From Sphingorhabdus sp. (GTDB lineage: Bacteria; Pseudomonadota; Alphaproteobacteria; Sphingomonadales; Sphingomonadaceae): a stretch of 64,000 nt of DNA. This document shows positions 19,165-27,349 of this stretch, piece after piece (positions within the stretch are counted from its first letter, which is position 1; every line of letters begins with the position of its first letter). The stretch is from contig JANQNO010000008.1 in assembly GCA_028279555.1 (NCBI GenBank), forward strand, positions 62,001 through 126,000, in the 5' to 3' direction. Under the pieces are notes generated by a model. The model was given only the letters and a program-made list of their open reading frames with translations. It did no database searches and was not told the DNA's origin. The translations under genes and the position numbers were made by a program.

Positions 19165-19434
19165 TTAGGCCACATACCCATATACGGGGCGAGATGTGGT
19201 ATGGAGATATTTTCCTTCTCGGGAGGAGGGAAGCGCCGCGAAATACGGGATATTTGGCAAGTTTTCCGACGCTGTGAGAAGGAAAATAGACCATATCCTT
19301 GCGGACGTCGAAATGGCTTCAATCTGGCGCAAAACAGTCCTCGACCGGGTTTCAACCCGCTTCTCAGCCTGTTTCACCCCAGCTTATTGCCATTTCGGCG
19401 CCAAATCCGTCCCGTTTATGGGTATGTGGCCTAA
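19165..19434. repeat. Nested inverted-repeat element (MITE-like or structured RNA)
   Basis: The 360 bases between astD and cobA hold no gene but a nested palindrome. Outer arms are 19165-19188 (starts TTAGGCCACATACCCATA) and 19411-19434 (its reverse complement), matching at 23 of 24 positions. Inner arms are 19198-19220 (ends TATTTTCCTTCTC) and 19276-19298 (starts GAGAAGGAAAATA), nearly complementary with a few mismatches. A 55-base loop separates the inner arms, and about 110 bases separate the inner right arm from the outer right arm. It has no transposase. Either a miniature inverted-repeat transposable element or a long structured RNA would fit; I could not see a clear target-site duplication. 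Confidence 0.7.
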
Positions 19435-19502
19435 AGCAAAACTAGGGCCATCCCAAAATATCATGCTTTGCCGTCTGCTGCGGGAAAGCGCACCTTGCAA
19501 CC

Positions 19503-20285
19503 ATGACAGAAGAAACCAACCGAGCCGGAACAGTGTTCCTGGTGGGTGCCGGTCCCGGCGATCCGGATCTGCTGACCGTCAAGGCCGCGCGCTTGATCGC
19601 TTCGGCCGATGTGGTGATCCATGACGGGCTGGTCGACCAATCGATTTTGGAGCTTATAGACGCCGAAGCGCGCGTCATCTCCGTCGCCAAGAAGCGAAGC
19701 CGGCACAGCGTTCCGCAAGAAGGCATCAATGCGATGTTGATCCGCGAAGCACGTGCTGGCCATTTGGTCGTGCGGCTGAAGGGTGGTGATCCATTTATCT
19801 TCGGGCGCGGCGGCGAAGAGGCCGAAGCATGCCGTGCTGCCGGCATCGACGTCGAGGTTGTTCCCGGCATTTCGGCAGCGGTCGGCGGTGCAGCCGAAAC
19901 GCTGCTTCCCCTCACGCACCGCGAGGCATCGAGCGCCGTTACCTTCGTCGCCGGGCAATGCAAAGGGCTGAGTGACCAGAACTGGGCGGGTCTTGCTGGC
20001 AAGGGCCGGACCCTGGTGATCTATATGGGCGTTGCTACAGCCGCCGATATCACCGAAAAACTGATTTGCGACGGGCTTTCCCCTGATACCCCCGTCGCTG
20101 TGCTGGAGCGCGTGACCCGACCCCGATCGCGCGCGCTCCGCACGCTATTGACCGATCTGGGCGACATGATTGCGCGCGAGCGCGTCAAGAGCCCGGCCAT
20201 CATTATTGTGGGCGATGTCGTGCTCAGATCGGACGCCGACGACAGACTCCAATCGCTGGCTCAGAAGGCGGAGGCGCTGAGATGA
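19503..20285 (+). CDS. cobA: Uroporphyrinogen-III C-methyltransferase
   Basis: Methylates uroporphyrinogen III twice to give precorrin-2, the precursor of siroheme, which the sulfite reductase downstream needs. The 260-residue tetrapyrrole methylase begins with the signature VFLVGAGPGDPDLLTVKAAR and has the second motif RLKGGDPFIFGRGGEEAE near residue 92, then VVPGISAAVGG. No CysG-type N-terminal dehydrogenase/ferrochelatase domain is present, so other genes must finish siroheme. Its TGA overlaps the DUF2849 ATG (ATGA). This is the first gene of a five-gene assimilatory sulfur operon. Confidence 0.95.
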   Translation: MTEETNRAGTVFLVGAGPGDPDLLTVKAARLIASADVVIHDGLVDQSILELIDAEARVISVAKKRSRHSVPQEGINAMLIREARAGHLVVRLKGGDPFIFGRGGEEAEACRAAGIDVEVVPGISAAVGGAAETLLPLTHREASSAVTFVAGQCKGLSDQNWAGLAGKGRTLVIYMGVATAADITEKLICDGLSPDTPVAVLERVTRPRSRALRTLLTDLGDMIARERVKSPAIIIVGDVVLRSDADDRLQSLAQKAEALR

Positions 20286-20578
20286 AACTTCTGACAGGCA
20301 ATGATCTGAAGAGCGGTGCCGTCACTTGGTGGACGGGCAGCGACTGGTCGATCCATGTTGAGCATGCCGCCGATGTCGGGGAGCATGGCGAAAGCATTTT
20401 GCAGGCCGAAGAGGGCGCTCGCCGGGTAAATGCGCCCTATATCATCGATGCTGTCGATACAGCTGAAGGCCCGCGCCCGGCGCATATCAAGGAAAGGGTC
20501 CGCGCCCTGGGCCCAACCGTGCGCCCCGACCTTACGTTGAAACCGGCAGACCCCGACGCCGGCGATTGGGTGATTTGA
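20282..20578 (+). CDS. DUF2849 protein of the sulfite-reductase operon
   Basis: A 98-residue cytosolic protein matching DUF2849, a small family found next to siroheme sulfite/nitrite reductase genes in alphaproteobacteria. It starts MKLLTGNDLKSGAVTWWTG and contains acidic, Ala-rich segments without cysteines or membrane helices. It overlaps cobA by 4 bases (ATGA), so translation is coupled. No biochemical role is established to my knowledge; the fixed position between cobA and the reductase suggests a part in reductase maturation, electron delivery or regulation. Confidence 0.85.
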   Translation: MKLLTGNDLKSGAVTWWTGSDWSIHVEHAADVGEHGESILQAEEGARRVNAPYIIDAVDTAEGPRPAHIKERVRALGPTVRPDLTLKPADPDAGDWVI

Positions 20579-20595
20579 ATTTGAGCACACCTTCC

Positions 20596-20710
20596 CTTCA
20601 TCTTGAGGAGCTGCTGAGTAGGCCGAAGGCTGTATCGAAGCAGCGTCTCGAAGGACCATGCTTCGAGCCGAGACTTCGACTAGCTCAGTCTCTCCTCAGC
20701 ATGAGCGGGA
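20596..20710. repeat. Dispersed palindromic repeat, copy 1 (within sulfur operon)
   Basis: The gap between DUF2849 and the reductase gene is filled by a repeat with nested symmetry: CTCGAAG at 20647-20653 pairs with CTTCGAG at 20661-20667 across a 7-base loop, and TGAGGAG at 20604-20610 pairs with CTCCTCA at 20692-20698. The words CTTCGAC and GCTCAG recur in copies at 22.4 kb and 33.1 kb. It is inside a transcribed spacer, so it could form an mRNA stem that affects stability or attenuates downstream expression. Confidence 0.65.
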
Positions 20711-20728
20711 GGGAAAGAAGGACAAGCC

Positions 20729-22360
20729 ATGTATAGTTACGACAAATATGACCAGTCAATTGTCGATGGCCGCGTTGCCGAGTTTCGCGACCAGGTGAAA
20801 CGCCGCCTGGCTGGTGAGATAACCGAAGATCAGTTCAAGCCGCTGCGGCTGATGAATGGCCTCTATCTGCAGCTGCACGCCTATATGCTGCGCGTGGCCA
20901 TCCCCTATGGAACGCTCGACAGCCGCCAGATGCACAAGCTGGCCGATATCGCGCGCAAATATGACCGCGGGTACGGCCATTTCACGACGCGGCAGAATAT
21001 TCAGTATAACTGGATCAAGCTTGAGGATTGCCCGGATTTGCTCGATGATCTTGCCAGCGTCGAAATGCATGCCATTCAGACCAGCGGCAATTGCATCCGC
21101 AATATTTCCTCGGACCAATATGCAGGCGCGGCTGCCGATGAGGTTACCGATCCGCGCCCCTGGGCGGAATTGCTACGGCAATGGTCAAGCTTTCACCCGG
21201 AATTCAGCTTTCTGCCGCGCAAATTCAAGATCGCGGTGATTGCCAGCAAGGAAGACCGCGCGGCCATGCGGCTGCATGATATTGGCATCGAGCTGACCCA
21301 AAAGAATGGCGAAATCGGTGCCCGCGTTTTTGTCGGCGGTGGCATGGGGCGAACGCCGATGATCGCACCCGAAATCGGCCCTTTTGTGAAGGCTGAAGAC
21401 CTGCTGAGCTATATCGAGGCCTGTATGCGGGTCTACAACCGCTTTGGGCGCCGCGACAATATGTACAAGGCGCGGATCAAGATCCTGGTACACGAAATTG
21501 GCGCAGACGAGTATCGCCGCCAGGTCGAGGAAGAGTTTGCTCATGTGAAGAAACTGGGTATCGATCCGCCACTTGCGGAGCTGGAGCGGATAACCGAATT
21601 CTTTGCGCCGCCGGAGTTCGCCGCCGACGCGGACATAAAAGTCGACCGGAGCGATCCCGACTTTGCCCTTTGGCTTGACCAGAATGTGAAGGATCACAAG
21701 CAGCCGGGTTATGCTATCGTCAATATCAGCCTGAAACCGATTGGCGGGATTCCCGGCGATGCGAGCGCCGATCAGATGGACGTGATGGCGGAGATCGCCA
21801 AACAATACAGCTTCGACGAGCTGCGCGTCACGCATGCGCAGAATATCGTTCTGCCGCATGTCGCCAAGAAGGACTTGCATACGGTCTGGCGCGCCTTGCG
21901 CGAGGCCAAACTGGCCGATGCAAATCTTGATCTGATCAGCGATATCATTTCCTGCCCCGGGCTTGATTATTGCAGCCTCGCCAACGCGCGTTCGATCCCC
22001 GTGGCGCAGAAAATCGCCACGCGTTTCGCCGATATGGACCGGCAGCGCGATCTTGGCGAGCTCAAGCTCAAAATATCCGGCTGCATCAATGCCTGCGGAC
22101 ACCACCATGCAGGGCATATCGGCATATTGGGCGTCGACCGCAAAGGCGTCGAAAACTACCAGCTGACTTTCGGCGGTTCGGGTGCGGAAGATGTTGCGAT
22201 CGGCAAAATTATCGGCCCTGGCTTCGACGAAGACGGTATCGTCGATGCGGTCGAGAAAGCGACCGATGTTTACCGCGAATTGCGCGAAGAGGGCGAGCGT
22301 TTTCTCGATACCTATCGCCGCGTTGGCGTGACGCCTTTCAAGGAGGCGATCTATGGTTGA
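20729..22360 (+). CDS. cysI: Siroheme-dependent sulfite (or nitrite) reductase
   Basis: Reduces sulfite to sulfide with six electrons, using a coupled siroheme and [4Fe-4S] cluster. The 543-residue protein has the duplicated ferredoxin-reductase fold; substrate-side arginines are expected in FTTRQNIQYNW (near residue 90). The cluster/siroheme cysteines are CPGLDYC (near residue 409) and CINAC in SGCINACGHHHAG (near 452). Context with cysH and DUF934 argues for sulfite rather than nitrite. There is no flavoprotein cysJ in this window, so electrons may come from ferredoxin or an unlinked reductase. The ATG has AAGGAC upstream. Confidence 0.92.
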   Translation: MYSYDKYDQSIVDGRVAEFRDQVKRRLAGEITEDQFKPLRLMNGLYLQLHAYMLRVAIPYGTLDSRQMHKLADIARKYDRGYGHFTTRQNIQYNWIKLEDCPDLLDDLASVEMHAIQTSGNCIRNISSDQYAGAAADEVTDPRPWAELLRQWSSFHPEFSFLPRKFKIAVIASKEDRAAMRLHDIGIELTQKNGEIGARVFVGGGMGRTPMIAPEIGPFVKAEDLLSYIEACMRVYNRFGRRDNMYKARIKILVHEIGADEYRRQVEEEFAHVKKLGIDPPLAELERITEFFAPPEFAADADIKVDRSDPDFALWLDQNVKDHKQPGYAIVNISLKPIGGIPGDASADQMDVMAEIAKQYSFDELRVTHAQNIVLPHVAKKDLHTVWRALREAKLADANLDLISDIISCPGLDYCSLANARSIPVAQKIATRFADMDRQRDLGELKLKISGCINACGHHHAGHIGILGVDRKGVENYQLTFGGSGAEDVAIGKIIGPGFDEDGIVDAVEKATDVYRELREEGERFLDTYRRVGVTPFKEAIYG

Positions 22361-22372
22361 ACATACCCAAAA

Positions 22373-22442
22373 ACCGCTCATGCTGAGCTTGTCGAAGTAT
22401 AGCGGTTTTCCATTCACCCTTCGACAGGCTCAGGATGAACGG
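22373..22442. repeat. Dispersed palindromic repeat, copy 2
   Basis: The 90-base spacer between cysI and DUF934 is this repeat. Left arm ATGCTGAGCTTGTCGAAG starts at 22380 and right arm CCTTCGACAGGCTCAGGAT starts at 22418; they can pair imperfectly. The GGAG just after the repeat, at 22441-22444, lies 6 bases from the DUF934 start, so the end of the element touches the ribosome-binding site of the next gene. The same words occur at 33.1 kb between glnB and glnA. Confidence 0.75.
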
Positions 22443-22450
22443 AGCTAAAT

Positions 22451-22873
22451 ATGGCTGAACTTCGCTACCGCGATGACGAACCGCATGAACAGCCTGCCGT
22501 CACGCTCGATGCCTTTCTCGACCAGTCCAACGCGGCGGCTGTACGGCTCGAACCCGATGATGATGCGCGCGCATTGATTCCGTATCTGGACCGGATTTCG
22601 CTCATCGAAGTGGGTTTTCCCGCATTCCGCGACGGGCGCGGATACAGCGCGGCAAGGATTTTGCGCGAAGCAGGCTATACTGGCGAACTGCGCGCACAGG
22701 GCGATATCCTTGTCGACCAGATCGCCTTTATGCGCCGCTGCGGCTTCGATAGTTTTGCGCCGGAAGGCTCGCTCGACCCAGCCGCCGTGGAACGCGCGCT
22801 AGGACAATTCCCCTATGCCTACCAGACCGCAGCAGACGACGCCGATCCCATCTGGAAATTGCGTCATGAATAA
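22451..22873 (+). CDS. DUF934 protein of the assimilatory sulfur operon
   Basis: A 140-residue protein of the DUF934 family, commonly encoded between sulfite reductase and cysH in proteobacteria. Seen are LIPYLDRISLIEVGFPAFRDGRGYSAAR and the conserved LRAQGDILVDQIAFMRRCGFDSF segment near residues 78-103. No signal peptide, membrane helix or metal-binding pattern is obvious. GGAG 6 bases before the ATG supports the start. The 3' end overlaps cysH by 8 bases. The family has no firmly proven function; operon position suggests it helps sulfite reduction. Confidence 0.88.
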   Translation: MAELRYRDDEPHEQPAVTLDAFLDQSNAAAVRLEPDDDARALIPYLDRISLIEVGFPAFRDGRGYSAARILREAGYTGELRAQGDILVDQIAFMRRCGFDSFAPEGSLDPAAVERALGQFPYAYQTAADDADPIWKLRHE

Positions 22874-23645
22874 GCCTGTTCGTATCATCGACCGCATCGA
22901 TAGCGCGCCGCGCTATACCGACGGTGACGCTATCCGGCTCAACAATATGTTCCGCGGGCACGACACCTATGAAATGCTCGATCTTCTATTTGGCGAAAAT
23001 ATGCTTGGCGATGCGGCAATCGTATCGAGCTTCGGCGCGGAGAGCGCTGTTCTCCTGCATCTGATCGGCAGCATGCGGCCGGATATTCCGGTGCTGTTTC
23101 TGGAAACCGGCAAACATTTCCCCGAAACGCTTGCCTATCGCGATCAGCTTGTAGAGCTGATCGGTCTCACAGATCTGCGCAATATCCGGCCGGATGAAGC
23201 CCTGCTGCAAGCAAAGGATGAAAATGGCTTGCGCTGGTCATACGATCCCGATGGCTGCTGCGAGCTTCGCAAGGTCTTGCCGCTCAAGGCTGCGCTTGCG
23301 CCATTCGAGGCGCAGTTTACCGGACGCAAGGCGTTCCAGTCGTTGACGCGCACCAATTTGCCGCGCTTTGAAATCGAGGAGGGCCGGCTCAAGGTCAACC
23401 CGATCATCGACTGGAGCAAGGAGCAGCTCGAAGCCTATGTTGCCGAGCATAATCTCCCGCCGCATCCGCTGGTCGAACAGGGCTACCCCTCGATCGGCTG
23501 CGCACCCTGCACGTCGAAGGTGCTGCCCGGCGAAGACCCGCGTTCGGGCCGCTGGAAAGGCTGGGACAAAACCGAATGCGGAATCCACACGCCGATCGAC
23601 GGCAATGACGATGACGACAATGGTGCGAATGACCCGGTATTTTGA
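22866..23645 (+). CDS. cysH: Adenylylsulfate (APS-type) reductase
   Basis: Reduces activated sulfate to sulfite. The 259-residue protein has the PP-loop start SSFGAESAVLLHL and the catalytic Cys in ECGIH (near residue 238). It also has four extra cysteines: Cys-Cys in DGCCELRKV (near 131-132) and CAPC (near 212-215). These bind a [4Fe-4S] cluster in the APS-using enzymes (EC 1.8.4.10), so APS rather than PAPS is the likely substrate. The ATG at 22866 overlaps the end of DUF934; an upstream start at 22815 lies inside that gene. No cysD/cysN sulfurylase genes are in the window. Confidence 0.92.
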   Translation: MNKPVRIIDRIDSAPRYTDGDAIRLNNMFRGHDTYEMLDLLFGENMLGDAAIVSSFGAESAVLLHLIGSMRPDIPVLFLETGKHFPETLAYRDQLVELIGLTDLRNIRPDEALLQAKDENGLRWSYDPDGCCELRKVLPLKAALAPFEAQFTGRKAFQSLTRTNLPRFEIEEGRLKVNPIIDWSKEQLEAYVAEHNLPPHPLVEQGYPSIGCAPCTSKVLPGEDPRSGRWKGWDKTECGIHTPIDGNDDDDNGANDPVF

Positions 23646-23653
23646 GCGCCCAT

Positions 23654-23857
23654 CTAGGCCTGAAAGTGTTTTTCCCCGCCATTGACGGCGTTCAGGATTG
23701 TGTTCGCAACTTCGTCGGTTGACCCGACCACCAGCAAAGGCGAACCCCCGACCATTCCGACATTGGTTTGGCCATTCTCGGCCTCGCGGAGCCAAGCTAC
23801 ATTATTGGCAACCACCATATAGTCACCGCCGCGAGAATGCAGTTTGACAAATTCCAT
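23654..23857 (-). CDS. Small FlbD-like hypothetical protein
   Basis: A 67-residue cytosolic protein starting MEFVKLHSRGGDYMVVANNVAWLR. The N-terminal half resembles the short YlzI/FlbD-type family, whose members read as 'I-x-L-T-x-x-G-x-x-x-x-L-N-x-x-x-I', but no flagellar gene is near. I chose the ATG at 23857 because AAAGGAG lies 9 bases upstream; the frame continues further upstream without clear sense. It faces cysH with an 8-base gap between stops. Function unknown. Confidence 0.6.
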   Translation of the reverse strand: MEFVKLHSRGGDYMVVANNVAWLREAENGQTNVGMVGGSPLLVVGSTDEVANTILNAVNGGEKHFQA

Positions 23858-23961
23858 CTTACCGAGCTCCTTTGCACACTCCAGCATAGAGAAATTTGGC
23901 AACCAGATGGCTAACAAATATGGTTGAAAAATTGCTTCGCCCGGCCATCGGGGCGGAGTCG

Positions 23962-24363
23962 TCATTCTGTTCCGAAGAAATAATCCTGCACGTCTTTTGC
24001 AATGCGCGCCGGACGGAGCGTCTCGGCATCGATGCAGCACCAGCTCGATTTGACTTCGGCGAGCACTTCTTCACCGCGCTTGATCACCGTTTCATAGAAG
24101 CTGCGCGCACCCTGCACTCTTTCCAGGACAACCGTCGCAATCACCTCGTCGTCGAGGAAAGCCGGCTTGCGGTATGTGATCTCATGCCTCAGCGCGACCC
24201 AGAGATACTTCGCCGCAGCCTCCGGCGGCGCGAGCTTGTTCCAATGCGCAAGAACGGCCTCCTGCACCCAGTTGAGGTAGCGCGCATTGTTGACATGCCC
24301 CATAAAGTCGATGTCGTCGGGGATAATCCCGATGGGGTGGAAATGCGGACGGGCATTAGTCAT
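23962..24363 (-). CDS. Acyl-CoA thioesterase (4-hydroxybenzoyl-CoA thioesterase type)
   Basis: A 133-residue single hotdog domain that hydrolyses acyl-CoA thioesters in the cytosol. The signature DDIDFMGHVNNARYLNWVQEA (positions near 24300-24330) includes the catalytic-position Asp and the HVNN loop of the YbgC/4HBT class. The middle helix LRHEITYRKPAFLDDEV is also typical. The chain is of normal length. The natural substrate is not deducible; neighbours (dnaB upstream region, FlbD-like protein) give no hint. Confidence 0.88.
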   Translation of the reverse strand: MTNARPHFHPIGIIPDDIDFMGHVNNARYLNWVQEAVLAHWNKLAPPEAAAKYLWVALRHEITYRKPAFLDDEVIATVVLERVQGARSFYETVIKRGEEVLAEVKSSWCCIDAETLRPARIAKDVQDYFFGTE

Positions 24364-24501
24364 TATTTTTCGATACTTTCGCGCATGCAGGACAATCGAT
24401 TCTCGCTAACAATGATGTAAGCAACTTGTTTGCTATTCGCCACCGGTAATTACAATTTGATGAATAGCCCCGGTCAATTCCCAAAAAAGTCGGGCTACAG
24501 A

Positions 24502-25992
24502 TCAATCGTAGGAGGAATCGCCCCAGCTATCATCTGCCAGGTCGCTGAATTTCGTAATCTTGGCTTCGAATTTCATCCGCACCTTGCCGGTCGAGCCATG
24601 CCGCTGCTTGGCGACAATCAACTCGGCGATACCGTGCACTTGTTCCATCTTTTCGACCCAGCGTGCATGCGCCGCCTCGTCACTGGCATCGGGCTGTTTG
24701 TTCGCCTCATAATAATCTTCGCGGAAGATGAACCAGACCATGTCGGCATCCTGCTCGATCGAACCCGATTCCCTCAAGTCCGAGAGCAGTGGGCGTTTGT
24801 CCTCGCGCTGCTCGACGGCGCGGCTCAGCTGCGCCAGTGCGACGACCGGGACATTGAGCTCCTTCGCCAGCGTCTTGAGGCCGCGGCTGATCTCTGAAAT
24901 CTCGTTCACGCGATTGTCATTGGATGGCCTGCCCGAACCCTGAAGAAGCTGAAGATAGTCGACGATGATGAGGCCAATGCCATGCCGTCTTTGCAATCGC
25001 CGCGCACGGGTGCGCAGCGCCGCGATCGTGAGCGCGGGTGTATCGTCGATAAACAGCGGCAAATCCTGAAGCTCGCGCGACGCCCGCGACAGCTCGCGAA
25101 AATCCTCGCGGCTTATCTTGCCCATACGCAGGGCTTCGGCGCTGATCCCCGATTGCTCCGCGAGTATGCGCGTTGCCAGCTGGTCGGCCGACATCTCCAG
25201 ATTGAAGATCGCGACCTTCGCGCCCGCGCCCTTGTCTTCCTCGATTCCCTCTTCGCGCTCCCGCACCCAGCGGCTTGCAGCGTTGAAGGCTATGTTGGTG
25301 GCGAGCGAGGATTTACCCATGCCGGGACGGCCAGCGATGATCACAAGGTCGCTATTGTGCAGCCCGCCGCATTTCGCATTGATGCCGTCCAGACCCGTTG
25401 TCACGCCCGAGAGATGGCCACCTGAATTGAGCGCCTTCTCCACATTCTTGATCGCCTCGGTCGAAGCGGTCAGGAAGCTTTGCATGCCGCCGGTTTCGCC
25501 ATCGCCCTCGGCGACGCGGTAGAGCGCGCTTTCGGCATTTTCGATCTGCCCCTTGGGGTCAACATCGACGCTGGTATCGAGCGCGTCGTCGACAAGGTTG
25601 CGCCCTACCGAAATCAGCTCGCGCAAAAGCGCCAGATCGTAAATCTGCTGGGCGAAATCACGCGCACCGATCAGGCCTGCGCCATCGGCGGTCAGCTTGA
25701 CCAGATAGCCCGGCCCGCCCAGCTCGCCCATCGCCTCGTCATTTTCGAAAAAGGGTTTCAGCGTCACCGGCGTGACCAGCATATTGCGGTCGATCAGCTT
25801 CAATATCTGCTCATAAATCCGGCCATGCAGCGGCTCGAAAAAATGACCGGGCTGCAGCTTGATCGATACATCCTCGACGATCCGGTTGTCGATCAGCAAG
25901 CCGCCGAGAAAAGCGGCCTCGGCCTCGATATTGCGGGGCAGTCGCCGTTCTTCATCCTCATTCGAAGAGGCCAGTTTGATCGCTTCTGCCAT
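24502..25992 (-). CDS. dnaB: Replicative DNA helicase
   Basis: The hexameric fork helicase. The 496-residue protein has the N-terminal primase-binding domain (about residues 15-120, PRNIEAEAAFLGGLLIDN), a linker, and a RecA-type motor. Walker A is AGRPGMGKSSLATN near residue 223, Walker B is IGLIIVDYLQLLQG near 340, and ALAQLSRAVEQREDKRPLLSDLRESGSIEQDAD follows as usual. No intein interrupts these motifs. The ATG at 25992 matches the family; the frame extends further upstream to 26139 without similarity. It is divergent from the UPF0262 gene. Confidence 0.97.
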   Translation of the reverse strand: MAEAIKLASSNEDEERRLPRNIEAEAAFLGGLLIDNRIVEDVSIKLQPGHFFEPLHGRIYEQILKLIDRNMLVTPVTLKPFFENDEAMGELGGPGYLVKLTADGAGLIGARDFAQQIYDLALLRELISVGRNLVDDALDTSVDVDPKGQIENAESALYRVAEGDGETGGMQSFLTASTEAIKNVEKALNSGGHLSGVTTGLDGINAKCGGLHNSDLVIIAGRPGMGKSSLATNIAFNAASRWVREREEGIEEDKGAGAKVAIFNLEMSADQLATRILAEQSGISAEALRMGKISREDFRELSRASRELQDLPLFIDDTPALTIAALRTRARRLQRRHGIGLIIVDYLQLLQGSGRPSNDNRVNEISEISRGLKTLAKELNVPVVALAQLSRAVEQREDKRPLLSDLRESGSIEQDADMVWFIFREDYYEANKQPDASDEAAHARWVEKMEQVHGIAELIVAKQRHGSTGKVRMKFEAKITKFSDLADDSWGDSSYD

Positions 25993-26126
25993 AGCGTCCT
26001 TATCACGCAGTTGGCATGCAAAAGAAAGGGGCGGGAAAAAGAAATATGGGAACATTTCCGGCATAGGCCTGTGGAAAAATGCCGCAAGCCACTTGCCGCC
26101 CGCGCCCGAGCGGCTACACGGAAAAA

Positions 26127-26609
26127 ATGAGCGATGCACGCATCATAAAGGTCGAGCTCGATGAAGGCACGATATTGTGGCGCAATGCCGATATCGAGCA
26201 GGAGCGGCGTGTGGCAATCTTCGATCTGATAGAGGAAAACCACTTCAAGCCCAGCCGCGAATATCCGGGTGAGTATGCCGGTCCCTTCCAGCTTCATCTC
26301 AGCGTGCAGGAAGGACGTCTGGTCTGGGATATCCGCAGCGAAGACGGCAAGCCCCTGGAGACCATCATTCTTGCGCTTGGCCGCTTTCGCAGGCCCATCC
26401 GCGACTATTTTGCGATCTGCGATTCTTACTATCAGGCCATTCGCAAATCGACAGCATCAGAGATTGAGACAATTGATATGGCGCGGCGCGGCGTCCACAA
26501 TGAAGCGGCCGAATTGCTGATGGAGCGTCTGGAGGGCAAGGTCAAAGTGGACTTCGCAACGGCCCGGCGTCTGTTTACGCTCATCTGTGTATTGCATATC
26601 AAGGGATGA
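26127..26609 (+). CDS. UPF0262 family protein
   Basis: A 160-residue protein of UPF0262, a family nearly restricted to alphaproteobacteria. Characteristic stretches are ERRVAIFDLIEENHF, GPFQLHLSVQEGRLVWDI and the helical C-terminal IDMARRGVHNEAAELLMERL ... FATARRLFTLICVLHI. No signal peptide or catalytic motif is apparent; it is likely cytosolic. The ATG at 26127 is chosen from the family start (MSDARIIKVELDEGT). The gene is divergent from dnaB and 50 bases before the GH25-like gene. No function is established. Confidence 0.88.
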   Translation: MSDARIIKVELDEGTILWRNADIEQERRVAIFDLIEENHFKPSREYPGEYAGPFQLHLSVQEGRLVWDIRSEDGKPLETIILALGRFRRPIRDYFAICDSYYQAIRKSTASEIETIDMARRGVHNEAAELLMERLEGKVKVDFATARRLFTLICVLHIKG

Positions 26610-26659
26610 GACAGGATTGATTCGCCGGGCAGCAATGCCGGCTTGGGGGTAAACGGCTG

Positions 26660-27349
26660 ATGGCCGCTAACGGAAAGAACATCATTCGCATCCTGGCGAT
26701 CATTGTTGCCGTTGCGCTCACGGCCTTTGTGGTCCGCAGCTACGCTGCTGGCTGGGCCCCTTCGCGCGACGAATATGCAACCCAGGGCATTGCCGTCAAC
26801 GATGAAAGCGGCAAGGCAAATTGGGAGCAGCTGCGCAATATCGGTGTCGATTTCGCCTATATGACGGCAACCAGCGGCACCGATGACCGCGACGAAAACT
26901 TTGCCGAGAATTTTGCTGCAGCCAGGGAAGCAGGAGTGCGATATGGAGCGGTGCATGGTTTTGACACTTGCAGGCTCGCCAAGGATCAGGCGACGCTGTT
27001 TATCACCACCGTGCCGCGCGACGAGAATGCCCTGCCCCCCGCCATCAGGCTCGACTTCAGCGACACGTGCCAAAGCAAACTCAACCGCAGCGCGCTGGTG
27101 TCCGAATTGGCGACGCTGATCAACCAGATTGCGACGCATAGCGGCAACCCGCCGCTGCTCTATGTAACCCGGTCCTTTGAGCAGGAATATCAGCTTAGCA
27201 AGGCCTTCCCCAATCTTCAGCTTTGGGTGGAAAGCACTTGGTTTCTTCCAGAATATACCGCCCGGCCCTGGGTCATGTGGACGGCCAACAGGGCGCGCGA
27301 AATCGATGGTATTGAACAGCCGGTTGGCTGGATCGTGGTGCGCAATTGA
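26660..27349 (+). CDS. Membrane-anchored GH25-like protein with lost catalytic residues
   Basis: A 229-residue protein with one N-terminal membrane helix (about residues 8-30) and a GH25 lysozyme-fold domain (about 40-229) facing the periplasm. The fold is recognised from TQGIAVN, NWEQLRNIGVDFAYMTATSGT, AGVRYGAVHGF and LPPAIRLDF. Compared with active GH25 enzymes, the catalytic positions are changed: GIDVS is GIAVN (Ala45), KATEG is TATSG (Ser72), the D-x-E pair is Arg130-x-Asp132, and WQYS is WTAN. It is therefore probably a non-hydrolytic peptidoglycan-binding protein. Its TGA overlaps the TTG of cdd (TTGA), tying it to nucleotide salvage genes. Confidence 0.8.
   Translation: MAANGKNIIRILAIIVAVALTAFVVRSYAAGWAPSRDEYATQGIAVNDESGKANWEQLRNIGVDFAYMTATSGTDDRDENFAENFAAAREAGVRYGAVHGFDTCRLAKDQATLFITTVPRDENALPPAIRLDFSDTCQSKLNRSALVSELATLINQIATHSGNPPLLYVTRSFEQEYQLSKAFPNLQLWVESTWFLPEYTARPWVMWTANRAREIDGIEQPVGWIVVRN

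Noticed and set aside
20647-20667. CRISPR repeat or tRNA stem
   Set aside because: The stem is part of a dispersed palindrome; there is no regular array with spacers and no tRNA cloverleaf.
21185-22417. A 410-codon reverse frame antisense to the sulfite reductase
   Set aside because: Shadow of the conserved reductase; runs into a repeat at its 5' end.
24502-25992. Intein in dnaB
   Set aside because: DnaB is a frequent intein host, but the motor motifs are continuous and the length is normal.
26660-27349. Prophage endolysin
   Set aside because: The GH25 fold first suggested phage lysis, but there is no holin, integrase or structural gene, and the catalytic residues are missing.
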